Shown: positions 1 through 6,065 of the stretch, one piece after another
Layout of the letters: each line of letters starts with the position of its first letter
Numbering within the stretch: position 1 is the first letter of the stretch
From: a virus
Virus record (IMG/VR): IMGVR_UViG_3300037540_000245
Coordinates: 1 to 38,158 of that record
Length of the DNA: 38,158 bases
Strand: one strand, 5' to 3'
Notes under the pieces: generated by a model
What the model was told of the DNA's origin: nothing
Database searches by the model: none
Seen by the model: only the letters and a program-made list of their open reading frames with translations
Position numbers and translations under genes: made by a program

Positions 1-787
1 TCTGGAATAATTTACAGGTTTTAATAGTTGCTGCTCTGATTTGAAGTTCTTCAAGGGAATTCTTTGGAATTAGGGTTTGATCAAAAATTCTTATAGGTAG
101 GGTATTTAAATATTCAATACATTCAAAATGTCTTAAAATTCTAGGAAGAAGATAATCAGCAGGGATAAACAATTTTGACATAAAATCATTGAACCATCCA
201 TATCTTCTATGAAGTTGGATGAAGAAAAGGGATACTCTTTTCAGAAACATATCTGAAGAAAATCCATGAAAATTTTTAACCATTTCATTAAATAATTTTT
301 CTGCATTTTTATCTTCATGGTTTTCATATATTTTTGTTGCAAAAGTTTCAGCTTTTCTATTTTCACATAGATCAAGTAAATGTCTTTTTCTTTCTTCCAA
401 CAATGGATATCTATGTACTGCCAATAGATTTATAAGTTCATTAATTCTCCAATCAAAATTCAGGGATTGGTTATTGGCTTTATTGAATATCTTATTCACA
501 TCATTATACAGGGCTGTAGATGATACTCCCATTGGCTTAATATCATATGTTCCATACCAATAGCAGTAGTTGATAGAGCTTGCAATTATCTCTTTAAGAA
601 CCTCAAGATAAATGCCTGTATAATAACTTTTTCCTGCTGAAGCTTCAGGGGTATTGAAGGAGGGGATTCCTTCAAGTTTCATATCATTGGCTACTCTTTC
701 TATCGTATCATGGTTTAAAGTTACATAGGTGGGTTGTGTGTTTAGGATTACTTCACATAGGTCAAAAACATATTCTATAGTTTCCAT
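1..787 (-). CDS. Queuosine-salvage (DUF2419/Qng1)-like protein, C-terminus cut by window edge
   Basis: The open frame runs off the left edge; about 262 residues are visible. Residues near 14-30 (NHDTIERVANDM), an INYCYWYG block that recalls the family's LNFCFW, a YPLLEERKRHLL block, and a terminal stretch with ADYLLPRILRHF, a short tyrosine/leucine helix and SLEELQIRAATIKTC all follow the order of conserved blocks in queuosine-salvage glycosidases. These enzymes release queuine from nucleosides or nucleotides and have a DNA-glycosylase-like fold. The ATG at 787 follows an AAAGAGA ribosome site 12 bases after the stop of the phosphoesterase, so the two are co-transcribed. An alternative is a phage nucleotide-hypermodification enzyme of the alpha-glutamyl/putrescinyl-thymine pyrophosphorylase type, which may share the fold. 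The family call is from memory of its motifs, not a search. Confidence 0.6.
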   Translation of the reverse strand, partial: METIEYVFDLCEVILNTQPTYVTLNHDTIERVANDMKLEGIPSFNTPEASAGKSYYTGIYLEVLKEIIASSINYCYWYGTYDIKPMGVSSTALYNDVNKIFNKANNQSLNFDWRINELINLLAVHRYPLLEERKRHLLDLCENRKAETFATKIYENHEDKNAEKLFNEMVKNFHGFSSDMFLKRVSLFFIQLHRRYGWFNDFMSKLFIPADYLLPRILRHFECIEYLNTLPIRIFDQTLIPKNSLEELQIRAATIKTCKLFQ

Positions 788-798
788 GTCATATCTCT

Positions 799-1320
799 TT
801 ATGCTCTCCTTATGAAATTTTTGTTATTGGGTCTTTTTTTCATTATTTCCACTATATTCTTGAATGATACCGGATAGAACTTATTATTGTCAACTCCAAT
901 ATCATGTTGTTTTCCCATAGGCTTTAATTTTCCATGAGAATGCCCATAGAGTTGAAAGCTGTTGTAATGAGACCTTGCCCAGGTTCTCATTGCATAGTGG
1001 CATACAACAATATAGCATCCATTCATTTTTCTTTCCCATATTTGCAAAGCATTGGGGGAAGATTTTAACCAATAATCATGACTGCCTTTTAGGAATACAT
1101 GTGTTCCGTTCAGTCGATTTATAAAACTATTATAAATCTGTTCCTTGTCTTTTAAAAGAGTGAAATCTCCTGCATGGATAACGGTATCTCTTGTACTTAC
1201 AACTTTATTATTATTTTCAATAATAGTTTCGTTCATTTCATTAATAGATTTAAATGGTCTATTAGAATATTGAATAATTTTTCTATGATTATAGTGCTCA
1301 TCAGCAGTAAACCAAAACAT
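799..1320 (-). CDS. Calcineurin-like metallophosphoesterase
   Basis: 173 residues, the usual length of small phage and YfcE-like phosphoesterases. The metal-binding motifs occur in order: TADEHYNH at residues 5-12 (DxH), VIHAGDF near 47-53 (GD), KGSHDYW near 78-84 (normally GNHD), VCHY near 106-109, and GHSHG near 125-129 (GHxH). This predicts a two-metal phosphodiesterase or phosphatase; the substrate is unknown. The Asn of GNHD is Ser here, which may lower activity. AAGGAG lies 9 bases before the ATG. It is the first gene of a two-gene unit with the queuosine-salvage-like gene. Confidence 0.85.
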   Translation of the reverse strand: MFWFTADEHYNHRKIIQYSNRPFKSINEMNETIIENNNKVVSTRDTVIHAGDFTLLKDKEQIYNSFINRLNGTHVFLKGSHDYWLKSSPNALQIWERKMNGCYIVVCHYAMRTWARSHYNSFQLYGHSHGKLKPMGKQHDIGVDNNKFYPVSFKNIVEIMKKRPNNKNFIRRA

Positions 1321-1448
1321 TTTGAGAACTCCTTAAAAACTCCTACGTGCCTAAAGAGGGTTGGTTTTAGGAAACATTTCGATTGTAGTTGTAGAAACAT
1401 TCCGAACTATTTTGTAGCAAAATTGTAAATGGAAAAATTAGAAGGGGG

Positions 1449-1482
1449 AAAACAAGAAAGGAATTACCGGGTAATTCCTTTC
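1449..1482 (-). terminator. Perfect 12-bp hairpin, probable minus-strand terminator
   Basis: Arms at 1456-1467 and 1471-1482 pair perfectly around a 3-base loop. On the minus strand the stem is followed by TTGTTTT. It lies just beyond the T-tract of the non-coding RNA and may be a back-up terminator insulating the downstream phosphoesterase gene. A role on the plus strand is less likely because that side is A-rich. Confidence 0.6.
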
Positions 1483-1483
1483 A

Positions 1484-1702
1484 ATAAAAAAAATGGGGAT
1501 AGAAGCTAATAAACAACTTCTCCTTTTGAATCTTTCTTTCCTTGTACTTCTCATAAAATACATCATCATTATCTTTTCAAAAGCCTTACCAATGTGGGGA
1601 GCAGTTTAAATTTGATAACAAGGTGGGATTTCCCTATTACCAATTTCATCCCTCTGCTCAATAATTGATACAAAGTACGAAAATTAGCTTCTATCTTTTG
1701 TA
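1484..1702 (-). ncRNA. Structured phage non-coding RNA (about 210-220 nt)
   Basis: No plausible ORF lies here. The ends pair: 1683-1695 with 1498-1510 (13 of 13, extendable by G-U pairs), closing the whole element. Inside, GTACTT pairs with AAGTAC, GAGCAG pairs with CTGCTC, and the GAGCAG/CTGCTC stem encloses a long bulged hairpin capped by GGGAAATCCC. The closing stem is followed on the minus strand by CCCA and eight T residues (1493-1486), as in a factor-independent terminator. A sigma-70 promoter at 1709-1737 puts the start near 1702. I do not recognise it as 6S, tmRNA, RNase P RNA or a group I intron; it lacks their conserved sequences. Confidence 0.65.
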
Positions 1703-1708
1703 TCTTTT

Positions 1709-1737
1709 ACTGTATCAAAGGATAATCCCATTGTCAA
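1709..1737 (-). promoter_or_regulatory. Sigma-70 promoter of the non-coding RNA
   Basis: TTGACA (1737-1732), a 17-base spacer, then TACAGT (1714-1709) on the minus strand. The predicted start near 1702 is a few bases before the closing stem of the RNA. It sits immediately after the stop of the SWIM-like gene. Confidence 0.7.
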
Positions 1738-1745
1738 GGATTATT

Positions 1746-2012
1746 TCATATCCTTATATCAAATTCTTCTTCTGTAAAGAATTCATCAAATTTAACATTT
1801 TCTGAAGTGCTGCCTAACCGATTGACTTCTTTAATATGTTTGCATTCAGGTCTTGGATAATTGTGTGTCCAATGTGGACAGGAACATCCCCATGTTTCTT
1901 TGTCATTTGCCAGTGATACGGTATAGGTTTTATCTGGATTTGTATGGGATTGAACATACCATCTATCTACCCATTTCAGTTTTTTCTGTAAATGAGAGTG
2001 ATTATGACCCAT
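1746..2012 (-). CDS. Small SWIM-type zinc-finger-like protein
   Basis: 88 residues from the ATG at 2012, which has AAAGGAAA 6-10 bases upstream; the in-frame TTG at 2036 has no such site. The pattern GCSCPHW...PECKHIKEV gives CxC-x(n)-CxH, the ligand set of SWIM zinc fingers, which bind DNA or protein. The region before it (WYVQSHTNPDKTYTVS) fits the beta strands that usually precede a SWIM finger. It is the last gene of the leftward unit from the promoter at 2588-2616. Function is unknown; a nucleic-acid-binding role is an inference. Confidence 0.7.
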   Translation of the reverse strand: MGHNHSHLQKKLKWVDRWYVQSHTNPDKTYTVSLANDKETWGCSCPHWTHNYPRPECKHIKEVNRLGSTSENVKFDEFFTEEEFDIRI

Positions 2013-2058
2013 AACACTATTTCCTTTCGAATTCAAGGTAATTTTTTGGTTTTTTTAT

Positions 2059-2388
2059 TTATTGTGTATTTTCAATGATTTCTCTTGCCACTCTTACAGG
2101 GCAATCTAAATTATGCTCATTTTCCGGAGCTACACAGCAAAAGGAACATTGTCTGAAAGTACCTAATACGGATTCTCTTGAAGTCCAAATACCTTGAGAT
2201 ACCCCTTCTAAAAGATTTTTCATTCTATCTGTTAGGGTTTGGTTTTTATGGAGAAAAGAAATATGTCCTTCAATTGAATGTTTAACTGCAATACAGATTT
2301 CACCTTGCATATCCATTGACAGATTTTTAAATTCTTCGATTTGACTTAATCGAAAAAATATATCATCATATAATGAAAGTTCTGGCAT
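2059..2388 (-). CDS. Hypothetical Cys-containing protein, paralogue of its upstream neighbour
   Basis: 109 residues from the ATG at 2388, preceded by AAAAAGGA; the in-frame ATG at 2409 lacks a ribosome site and overlaps the upstream stop. Residues about 15-42 (EEFKNLSMDMQGEICIAV) match the upstream 50-residue protein (PEFKKLSMDRRAEICISI), so the two genes are tandem paralogues. The C-terminal part adds a possible metal site (CSFCC and a later DCPVR). Not a family I recognise. Confidence 0.65.
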   Translation of the reverse strand: MPELSLYDDIFFRLSQIEEFKNLSMDMQGEICIAVKHSIEGHISFLHKNQTLTDRMKNLLEGVSQGIWTSRESVLGTFRQCSFCCVAPENEHNLDCPVRVAREIIENTQ

Positions 2389-2401
2389 GATTTTTTCCTT
2401 T

Positions 2402-2554
2402 TTAAGCATATCTATCCGTATCTTCGATCATTTTTGTAATTGAGATACAAATTTCTGCCCTTCTATCCATAGACAGCTTTTTAAACTCAGGAAGGGGGTT
2501 CAGCTTAATGAATATCTTGTTTATCAATTTTTTTTCTTCGAATTTTTTAGGCAT
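2402..2554 (-). CDS. Small hypothetical protein (50 aa)
   Basis: A 50-codon frame starting MPKKFEEKKLINKIFIKLN and ending in DTDRYA. GGGAG lies 8 bases before the ATG, and the predicted transcript start of the promoter at 2588-2616 is about 27 bases upstream, which supports the start. Its centre repeats the LSM(D)xxxxEICI segment of the next gene, so it is a shortened paralogue of it. Function unknown. Confidence 0.6.
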   Translation of the reverse strand: MPKKFEEKKLINKIFIKLNPLPEFKKLSMDRRAEICISITKMIEDTDRYA

Positions 2555-2587
2555 TTTGTTTTCTCCCACCTTATTTTTAATAACTTC

Positions 2588-2616
2588 ATTATATCTTGTA
2601 CAAGATTTAAAGTCAA
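2588..2616 (-). promoter_or_regulatory. Sigma-70 promoter with palindromic operator in its spacer
   Basis: TTGACT (2616-2611), 17 bases, then TATAAT (2593-2588) on the minus strand. The spacer holds ATCTTGTACAAGAT (2593-2606), a perfect 14-bp palindrome also found in the promoter at 3950-3978. A repressor bound there would occlude RNA polymerase. It would serve the genes at 2554-1746. Confidence 0.8.
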
Positions 2617-2626
2617 GATTTTTCGT

Positions 2627-2878
2627 TCATTTTTTCTGAAAATATTCCAGAAAAAATTCTTCATCCATCCCATGAATGTCTAACTTTTCATATGAAGAAA
2701 AAGGATTATCTATATCAAGTTCATCTTCCACATAATACCAATCCCCACCTTCTTCCTCAGTTCCTTCTTCGATGATCATTCTATACTCTTGACCTTTGTA
2801 GCAGAAATCATCTCCATCATCCATCGTACCATCTTTAATTGCTATGCATATTCCTTCATATTTTTTTTCTTCAGACAT
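2627..2878 (-). CDS. Small acidic hypothetical protein
   Basis: 83 residues from the ATG at 2878, which follows AGAAAGGA; the in-frame TTG at 2908 is not needed. Very rich in Asp/Glu, with aromatic residues scattered through it (DGDDFCYKGQEYRM, GGDWYYVEDEL, EEFFLEYF). Second gene of the leftward sigma-54 unit. Acidity and size are compatible with a nucleic-acid-mimic or host-enzyme inhibitor, but nothing in the sequence proves this. Confidence 0.65.
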   Translation of the reverse strand: MSEEKKYEGICIAIKDGTMDDGDDFCYKGQEYRMIIEEGTEEEGGDWYYVEDELDIDNPFSSYEKLDIHGMDEEFFLEYFQKK

Positions 2879-2911
2879 TTGATTTTCCTTTCTAAAAGTT
2901 TTTGGCAATCA

Positions 2912-3193
2912 TCAACCATCCCACAGCATATCAATACCTTCTTTGGTAATATTAACAAGAGATTCTTCATCAGCATCATAATCATCAATATGAATTAGAC
3001 CTTTTTTAACAAGAGAACTAAGAACACCTTTAACCTGATTAACAGTTAATCCTGAATCATCAGCAAGTTGATCAGTAAACACCCAAGTAGCACTTTCTTC
3101 AGTAGTTCTTGGAAGACTTCCATTAAGCTGATTCATCTCATCTGTTCCAATAAGATTTAAAACTGATTTTTCATTTTCGGTCATGTTTTTCAT
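2912..3193 (-). CDS. Small winged-helix-like protein
   Basis: 93 residues from the ATG at 3193, which has AAAGGAAA upstream; the upstream in-frame ATG at 3226 would lie at the predicted transcript start. Residues around 44-68 (GLTVNQVKGVLSSLVKKGLI) look like a recognition helix followed by a wing (HIDDYDADEESLVNITKEG), as in MarR/PadR-type winged helices. First gene of the leftward sigma-54 transcript, so it could be a regulator of this region. The fold call is by eye. Confidence 0.65.
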   Translation of the reverse strand: MKNMTENEKSVLNLIGTDEMNQLNGSLPRTTEESATWVFTDQLADDSGLTVNQVKGVLSSLVKKGLIHIDDYDADEESLVNITKEGIDMLWDG

Positions 3194-3238
3194 TTTGATT
3201 TCCTTTATTTTGTCATTTGTTGTCATGCCATACTATAT

Positions 3239-3255
3239 AGCAAGTCTTATGCCAA
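3239..3255 (-). promoter_or_regulatory. Sigma-54 (-24/-12) promoter, leftward
   Basis: On the minus strand: TTGGCAT, five bases, TTGCT. The -24 GG (3253-3252) and -12 GC (3241-3240) are separated by exactly 10 bases, as in the sigma-54 consensus. TATATAGTATGGCA follows and is shared with the other two sites. Predicted start near 3229. Confidence 0.8.
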
Positions 3256-3327
3256 TGGTATGAATTTTTTAAATTGAACAATTTCAATGAGTTATGAATT
3301 TGACCATATTTGAGATTGCCAGAATTT

Positions 3328-3362
3328 TGACGTAAATTGTCAATCCCTGACAATCTTTGTCA
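3328..3362. promoter_or_regulatory. Double dyad: putative activator (UAS) site shared by two sigma-54 promoters
   Basis: TGAC-N7-GTCA, five bases, TGAC-N7-GTCA: two 15-bp dyads with centres 20 bp apart. It is about 116 bp from the leftward start and about 130 bp from the rightward start, the usual range for sigma-54 enhancer-binding proteins. The 20 bases at 3323-3342 recur exactly at 27233-27252, upstream of the third sigma-54 promoter. Confidence 0.7.
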
Positions 3363-3448
3363 GTTTAACGGCATATTCACGAATACAAACAAAACCATTT
3401 ATTGATTTAAACTGTTGATATTGCTGAATTTAGGCAAAATATGGCTTT

Positions 3449-3465
3449 TTGGCATAACATTTGCT
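3449..3465 (+). promoter_or_regulatory. Sigma-54 (-24/-12) promoter, rightward
   Basis: TTGGCAT, five bases, TTGCT, with GG at 3451-3452 and GC at 3463-3464, 10 bases apart. Predicted start near 3476, about 27 bases before the ATG at 3503. TATATATTGTGGCA follows, as at the other two sites. Confidence 0.8.
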
Positions 3466-3502
3466 ATATATTGTGGCAAGAAAACAACAAAAGGAGTCAA
3501 TC

Positions 3503-3703
3503 ATGAATTTTGAAAGTGGAAAAATAGTTGTCGGAAAGGATTTACATCCTATATATACCATCTGGAACCCCAAAACCGTTTCCAAATATGTCAAAAAACA
3601 TAAAAAATCTTCAAGACGTTCTTATAAACAGTACTTAAAAACAGGGGATATCAGGCAATTCAATAAATCTCAAAGAATGATTACCAGAAGGGATTTTGAT
3701 TAA
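3503..3703 (+). CDS. Small basic hypothetical protein
   Basis: 66 residues from the ATG at 3503, which has AAAGGAG 7 bases upstream; the longer frame from a TTG at 3461 would start upstream of the sigma-54 transcript start. The C-terminal half is strongly basic (KKHKKSSRRSYKQYLKTG), suggesting nucleic-acid contact. No family recognised. First gene of the rightward sigma-54 unit. Confidence 0.6.
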   Translation: MNFESGKIVVGKDLHPIYTIWNPKTVSKYVKKHKKSSRRSYKQYLKTGDIRQFNKSQRMITRRDFD

Positions 3704-3704
3704 A

Positions 3705-3953
3705 ATGAATTTCATAAAATTACATATTGCCCATGAAGATTTGGATATGTTTTTTGGCCCAATCGAACCCAATGATACCTTCATTATAATAGAGGATCAT
3801 TGGATTATGGCTCATATAATTCATAAAGCAGGAATATTCCCTTCTATCTCTCAAGCAAAAAAGAATGGATGGAATAAACCTATACCTAATGGATTCACTA
3901 TGTTAACAGTCGGAAAGAAAGCCAGAAAAACAGAATTATTTATTTTTGCTTGA
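3705..3953 (+). CDS. Hypothetical protein with GIFPSxSQAKKNGW motif
   Basis: 82 residues from the ATG at 3705, one base after the stop of the previous gene; an in-frame TTG at 3696 overlaps that gene. The stretch GIFPSISQAKKNGWNKPI followed by GFTMLTVGKK is the kind of motif seen in small phage and mobile-element hypotheticals, but I cannot name the family. Its TGA stop (3951-3953) lies inside the -35 box of the next promoter, so the two units are tightly packed. Confidence 0.6.
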   Translation: MNFIKLHIAHEDLDMFFGPIEPNDTFIIIEDHWIMAHIIHKAGIFPSISQAKKNGWNKPIPNGFTMLTVGKKARKTELFIFA

Positions 3954-3978
3954 CACCATATCTTGTACAAGATATGAT
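3950..3978 (+). promoter_or_regulatory. Sigma-70 promoter with palindromic operator in its spacer
   Basis: TTGACA (3950-3955), a 17-base spacer, TATGAT (3973-3978). The spacer and -10 edge form the perfect 18-bp palindrome ATATCTTGTACAAGATAT (3958-3975). The start is expected near 3985, 18 bases before the ATG at 4003. The same operator sits in the leftward promoter at 2588-2616, implying one repressor for both. Confidence 0.85.
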
Positions 3979-4002
3979 TAAGGCATAAAGGAGATAGATT
4001 TT

Positions 4003-4221
4003 ATGCAATTTTCAATACAAATTATAGGCTTTTTCTTAGTTGTTTTGTTAGGTTGCTCTTACCTCATGTTTTGGTTTGGTCAAAAAACAGGAGTAACTGA
4101 AGGGAGAAGACAAGTTTTGGAAGAAGATATGAAAAGAACTGATCAAAAAATAAAATATACCAATGAAAATTTAATGATTCTCAATTTGTATGATACTCTA
4201 TCTATTAAACAAGGAGAGTAA
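4003..4221 (+). CDS. Small single-pass membrane protein
   Basis: 72 residues. Residues about 5-26 are a continuous hydrophobic segment (IQIIGFFLVVLLGC then SYLMFWF), followed by a charged, probably helical tail rich in Glu, Lys and Gln. LLGC resembles a lipobox, but the segment stays hydrophobic after the Cys and has no basic N-terminus, so a membrane anchor is more likely than a lipoprotein. AAAGGAG precedes the ATG. First gene of the rightward operator-controlled operon. Function unknown; host-membrane modification is possible. Confidence 0.65.
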   Translation: MQFSIQIIGFFLVVLLGCSYLMFWFGQKTGVTEGRRQVLEEDMKRTDQKIKYTNENLMILNLYDTLSIKQGE

Positions 4222-4222
4222 A

Positions 4223-5179
4223 ATGAGTTTTTTCACAAAAATAGAGACTCGTAGAATCAAATTAGCAATGGAAAGGGCAGGTCATGACTTTACAGTTAAA
4301 AAAGTACCTTTGTATATCAGAAAAAACATGAGAGAGAATATAGAAGGGGGAGATATTCTTGATCATGTAGCAATTGTCAATTCTGAAACAGGTCAATATC
4401 TTGGAACTGTAGGTAAAGGTTGGGAACCTGTTCAACCTAAAATCCTTTATGAACTTGCTAAAGAACTTATTGATGCTACGGGTGCTATTATTAATGGTGC
4501 TATCAATATGTTTGGTGGGTCTGTAATCGGTCTATCTTTTAGACTTGCTACAAAAGAATATATAGAAAATGATCCTACTGAATTGAATTTTATTATGCTT
4601 ACTGCTTTTAATGGTAGGCATGGTATATCCGGTCATGCAGTAACCAATAGAATAGTTTGTATGAATCAATGTAATACATCCAATAATGTTTATAATCTCA
4701 AACATACTAAATTTGTTGGAGGTAGGATAAATGTAGCTAAAAGAATGATGAGATATTATAATGATGAAATTAGAACTTTTGATGATAAAATGAAAAAGCT
4801 TATTCATAAAAGAATGAATATAGAAGAAACTGAAACATGGTTTCGAAGTCTTTTCCCTTTCCCTAAATCTCCTAAAGCAGAAAAGAATTTAGATGAACAA
4901 GTCCTTATATTTCTGCAATGCTTAAATGATGGTCAAGGAAGCAATCTTCAGGGAGTAAGGGGAACTTATTATGGTGCTTTTCAGGCATTAACTGAATATA
5001 TCAATCATTATAGACGAATTAATATTCATAAGATTGAAGGTCAAAAAAGAGAAGCTGATGAAGTTAGATTTCAGTCAATTCACTTTGGAACAAATAATGA
5101 CCTTGCTCAAAAGGGGTTAACTAAACTTACTCAAGACATGAAGTTTGAATTTTCGGAAAATGACTTTTTACTTGACTAA
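4223..5179 (+). CDS. DUF932 (phage/plasmid-like) protein
   Basis: 318 residues from the ATG at 4223, with GGAGAG 4 bases upstream, directly after the previous stop. Family marks visible are YLGTVGKGWEPVQ near the N-terminus, a GHAVTNRIVCMNQCN block in the middle (RxVCxN), and GVRGTYYGAFQALTEYINH near the C-terminus (GTxxGxxxAxTEYxxH). DUF932 proteins are common on plasmids and phages and expand in mobile elements; their biochemical role is not established. Position in an operator-controlled operon fits early or middle expression. Confidence 0.85.
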   Translation: MSFFTKIETRRIKLAMERAGHDFTVKKVPLYIRKNMRENIEGGDILDHVAIVNSETGQYLGTVGKGWEPVQPKILYELAKELIDATGAIINGAINMFGGSVIGLSFRLATKEYIENDPTELNFIMLTAFNGRHGISGHAVTNRIVCMNQCNTSNNVYNLKHTKFVGGRINVAKRMMRYYNDEIRTFDDKMKKLIHKRMNIEETETWFRSLFPFPKSPKAEKNLDEQVLIFLQCLNDGQGSNLQGVRGTYYGAFQALTEYINHYRRINIHKIEGQKREADEVRFQSIHFGTNNDLAQKGLTKLTQDMKFEFSENDFLLD

Positions 5180-5194
5180 AAAAAGGAAAAGGAA

Positions 5195-5761
5195 ATGCAT
5201 TCGAATAACTATGAGTGGTTTATCACTCAAACTGTTGAATCTATGTTACCCTGTTTTCATGATAAGAATATCTGTCTTACAATGAAAATTAAAATGGATT
5301 GGAATTTTTATCCTGAAGATAATGATGTTCCAGCAGGTAGAAATCGGGATGATTTTACCAAAACTTTCAGAAAAACTGTTCTGCTTGTATTCCATAGACC
5401 TACAAATTATACAAAGGTGCTGTATAGGGATATAACAAATGTGCTGCATTTCTTTATTGATAGAAAACAAATGGAAATGAAGCAAATGTCTGATCATGAT
5501 TCATGTTGGAGAAGTGATGGAATGAAATGGGTTTTCAAATCCTTCATGGAAGCATGGGAGTACTTTGATCAATTTAAAATTGAAGGTAGGAAGATTGAAC
5601 CTATGTTCCATTATGATATTTTTCATGGTTCTCCTGCCTATTACCATCTTGAAAAACTTGAGATTGAAGATAGAAGTGAAAGATGGACTTCTGATTATAT
5701 CGTAAAGATAGGAAAACAAATACCTGTCAGTGAAATTAGCCAATATGTGAAAGGGGAGTAG
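5195..5761 (+). CDS. Hypothetical protein
   Basis: 188 residues, ATG preceded by AAGGAAAAGGAA. Rich in aromatic residues and histidine with mixed alpha/beta character; no membrane segment and no recognisable catalytic motif. It lies between the DUF932 gene and the exported FN3 gene in one operon, 15 bases after the former and 1 base before the latter. No family recognised. Confidence 0.6.
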   Translation: MHSNNYEWFITQTVESMLPCFHDKNICLTMKIKMDWNFYPEDNDVPAGRNRDDFTKTFRKTVLLVFHRPTNYTKVLYRDITNVLHFFIDRKQMEMKQMSDHDSCWRSDGMKWVFKSFMEAWEYFDQFKIEGRKIEPMFHYDIFHGSPAYYHLEKLEIEDRSERWTSDYIVKIGKQIPVSEISQYVKGE

Positions 5762-5762
5762 A

Positions 5763-6065
5763 ATGAAAATGTTATGTTTAGTGGTGGTCTTTCTTTCTGT
5801 TTTTTCAATGGCTTTAGGAGAAGATAAATGTTCAAGATGTGTTACTTTTGCTTGGGATTATGAAGAAGGGGTATTAGGATATAAGCTTCATTATGGTACA
5901 AAATCAGGAAAGTATAATAGAACTCTTGACTTAGGTTTAAGAGAGGAATATACAGTCAAGGGACTTAAAAAGGGGGAGACTTATTACTTTTCTTTAACTT
6001 CTTATTTTAGTGATAGTAGAGTTGAAAGTTCTTATGCTACTGAAATTGTACATACTATAAAATAA
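5763..6065 (+). CDS. Exported single fibronectin type III-like domain protein
   Basis: 100 residues. An N-terminal signal peptide (KM, then LCLVVVFLSVFSMALG) with likely cleavage after ALG, then one FN3-like domain: VTFAWDYEEGVLGYKLHYG, TVKGLKKGETYYFSLTSY and a closing strand ESSYATEIVHT. The W, YKLHYG, L-x-x-G-x-x-Y-Y-F pattern is typical of bacterial FN3 domains. A Sec-exported, stand-alone FN3 protein is unusual for a phage, where FN3 normally decorates virion proteins. A periplasmic or surface role such as superinfection exclusion is only a guess. Start supported by AGGGGAG. The stop abuts the convergent tail gene with no gap. Confidence 0.75.
   Translation: MKMLCLVVVFLSVFSMALGEDKCSRCVTFAWDYEEGVLGYKLHYGTKSGKYNRTLDLGLREEYTVKGLKKGETYYFSLTSYFSDSRVESSYATEIVHTIK

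Noticed and set aside
1174-1428. Plus-strand open frame across the phosphoesterase start
   Set aside because: It overlaps a clear gene on the other strand, lacks a ribosome site and has no recognisable protein features.
1484-1702. Structured RNA as a tRNA, tmRNA, RNase P RNA or group I intron
   Set aside because: No acceptor or T-loop, no tmRNA tag frame and no conserved core sequences of these classes; size and helices do not match.
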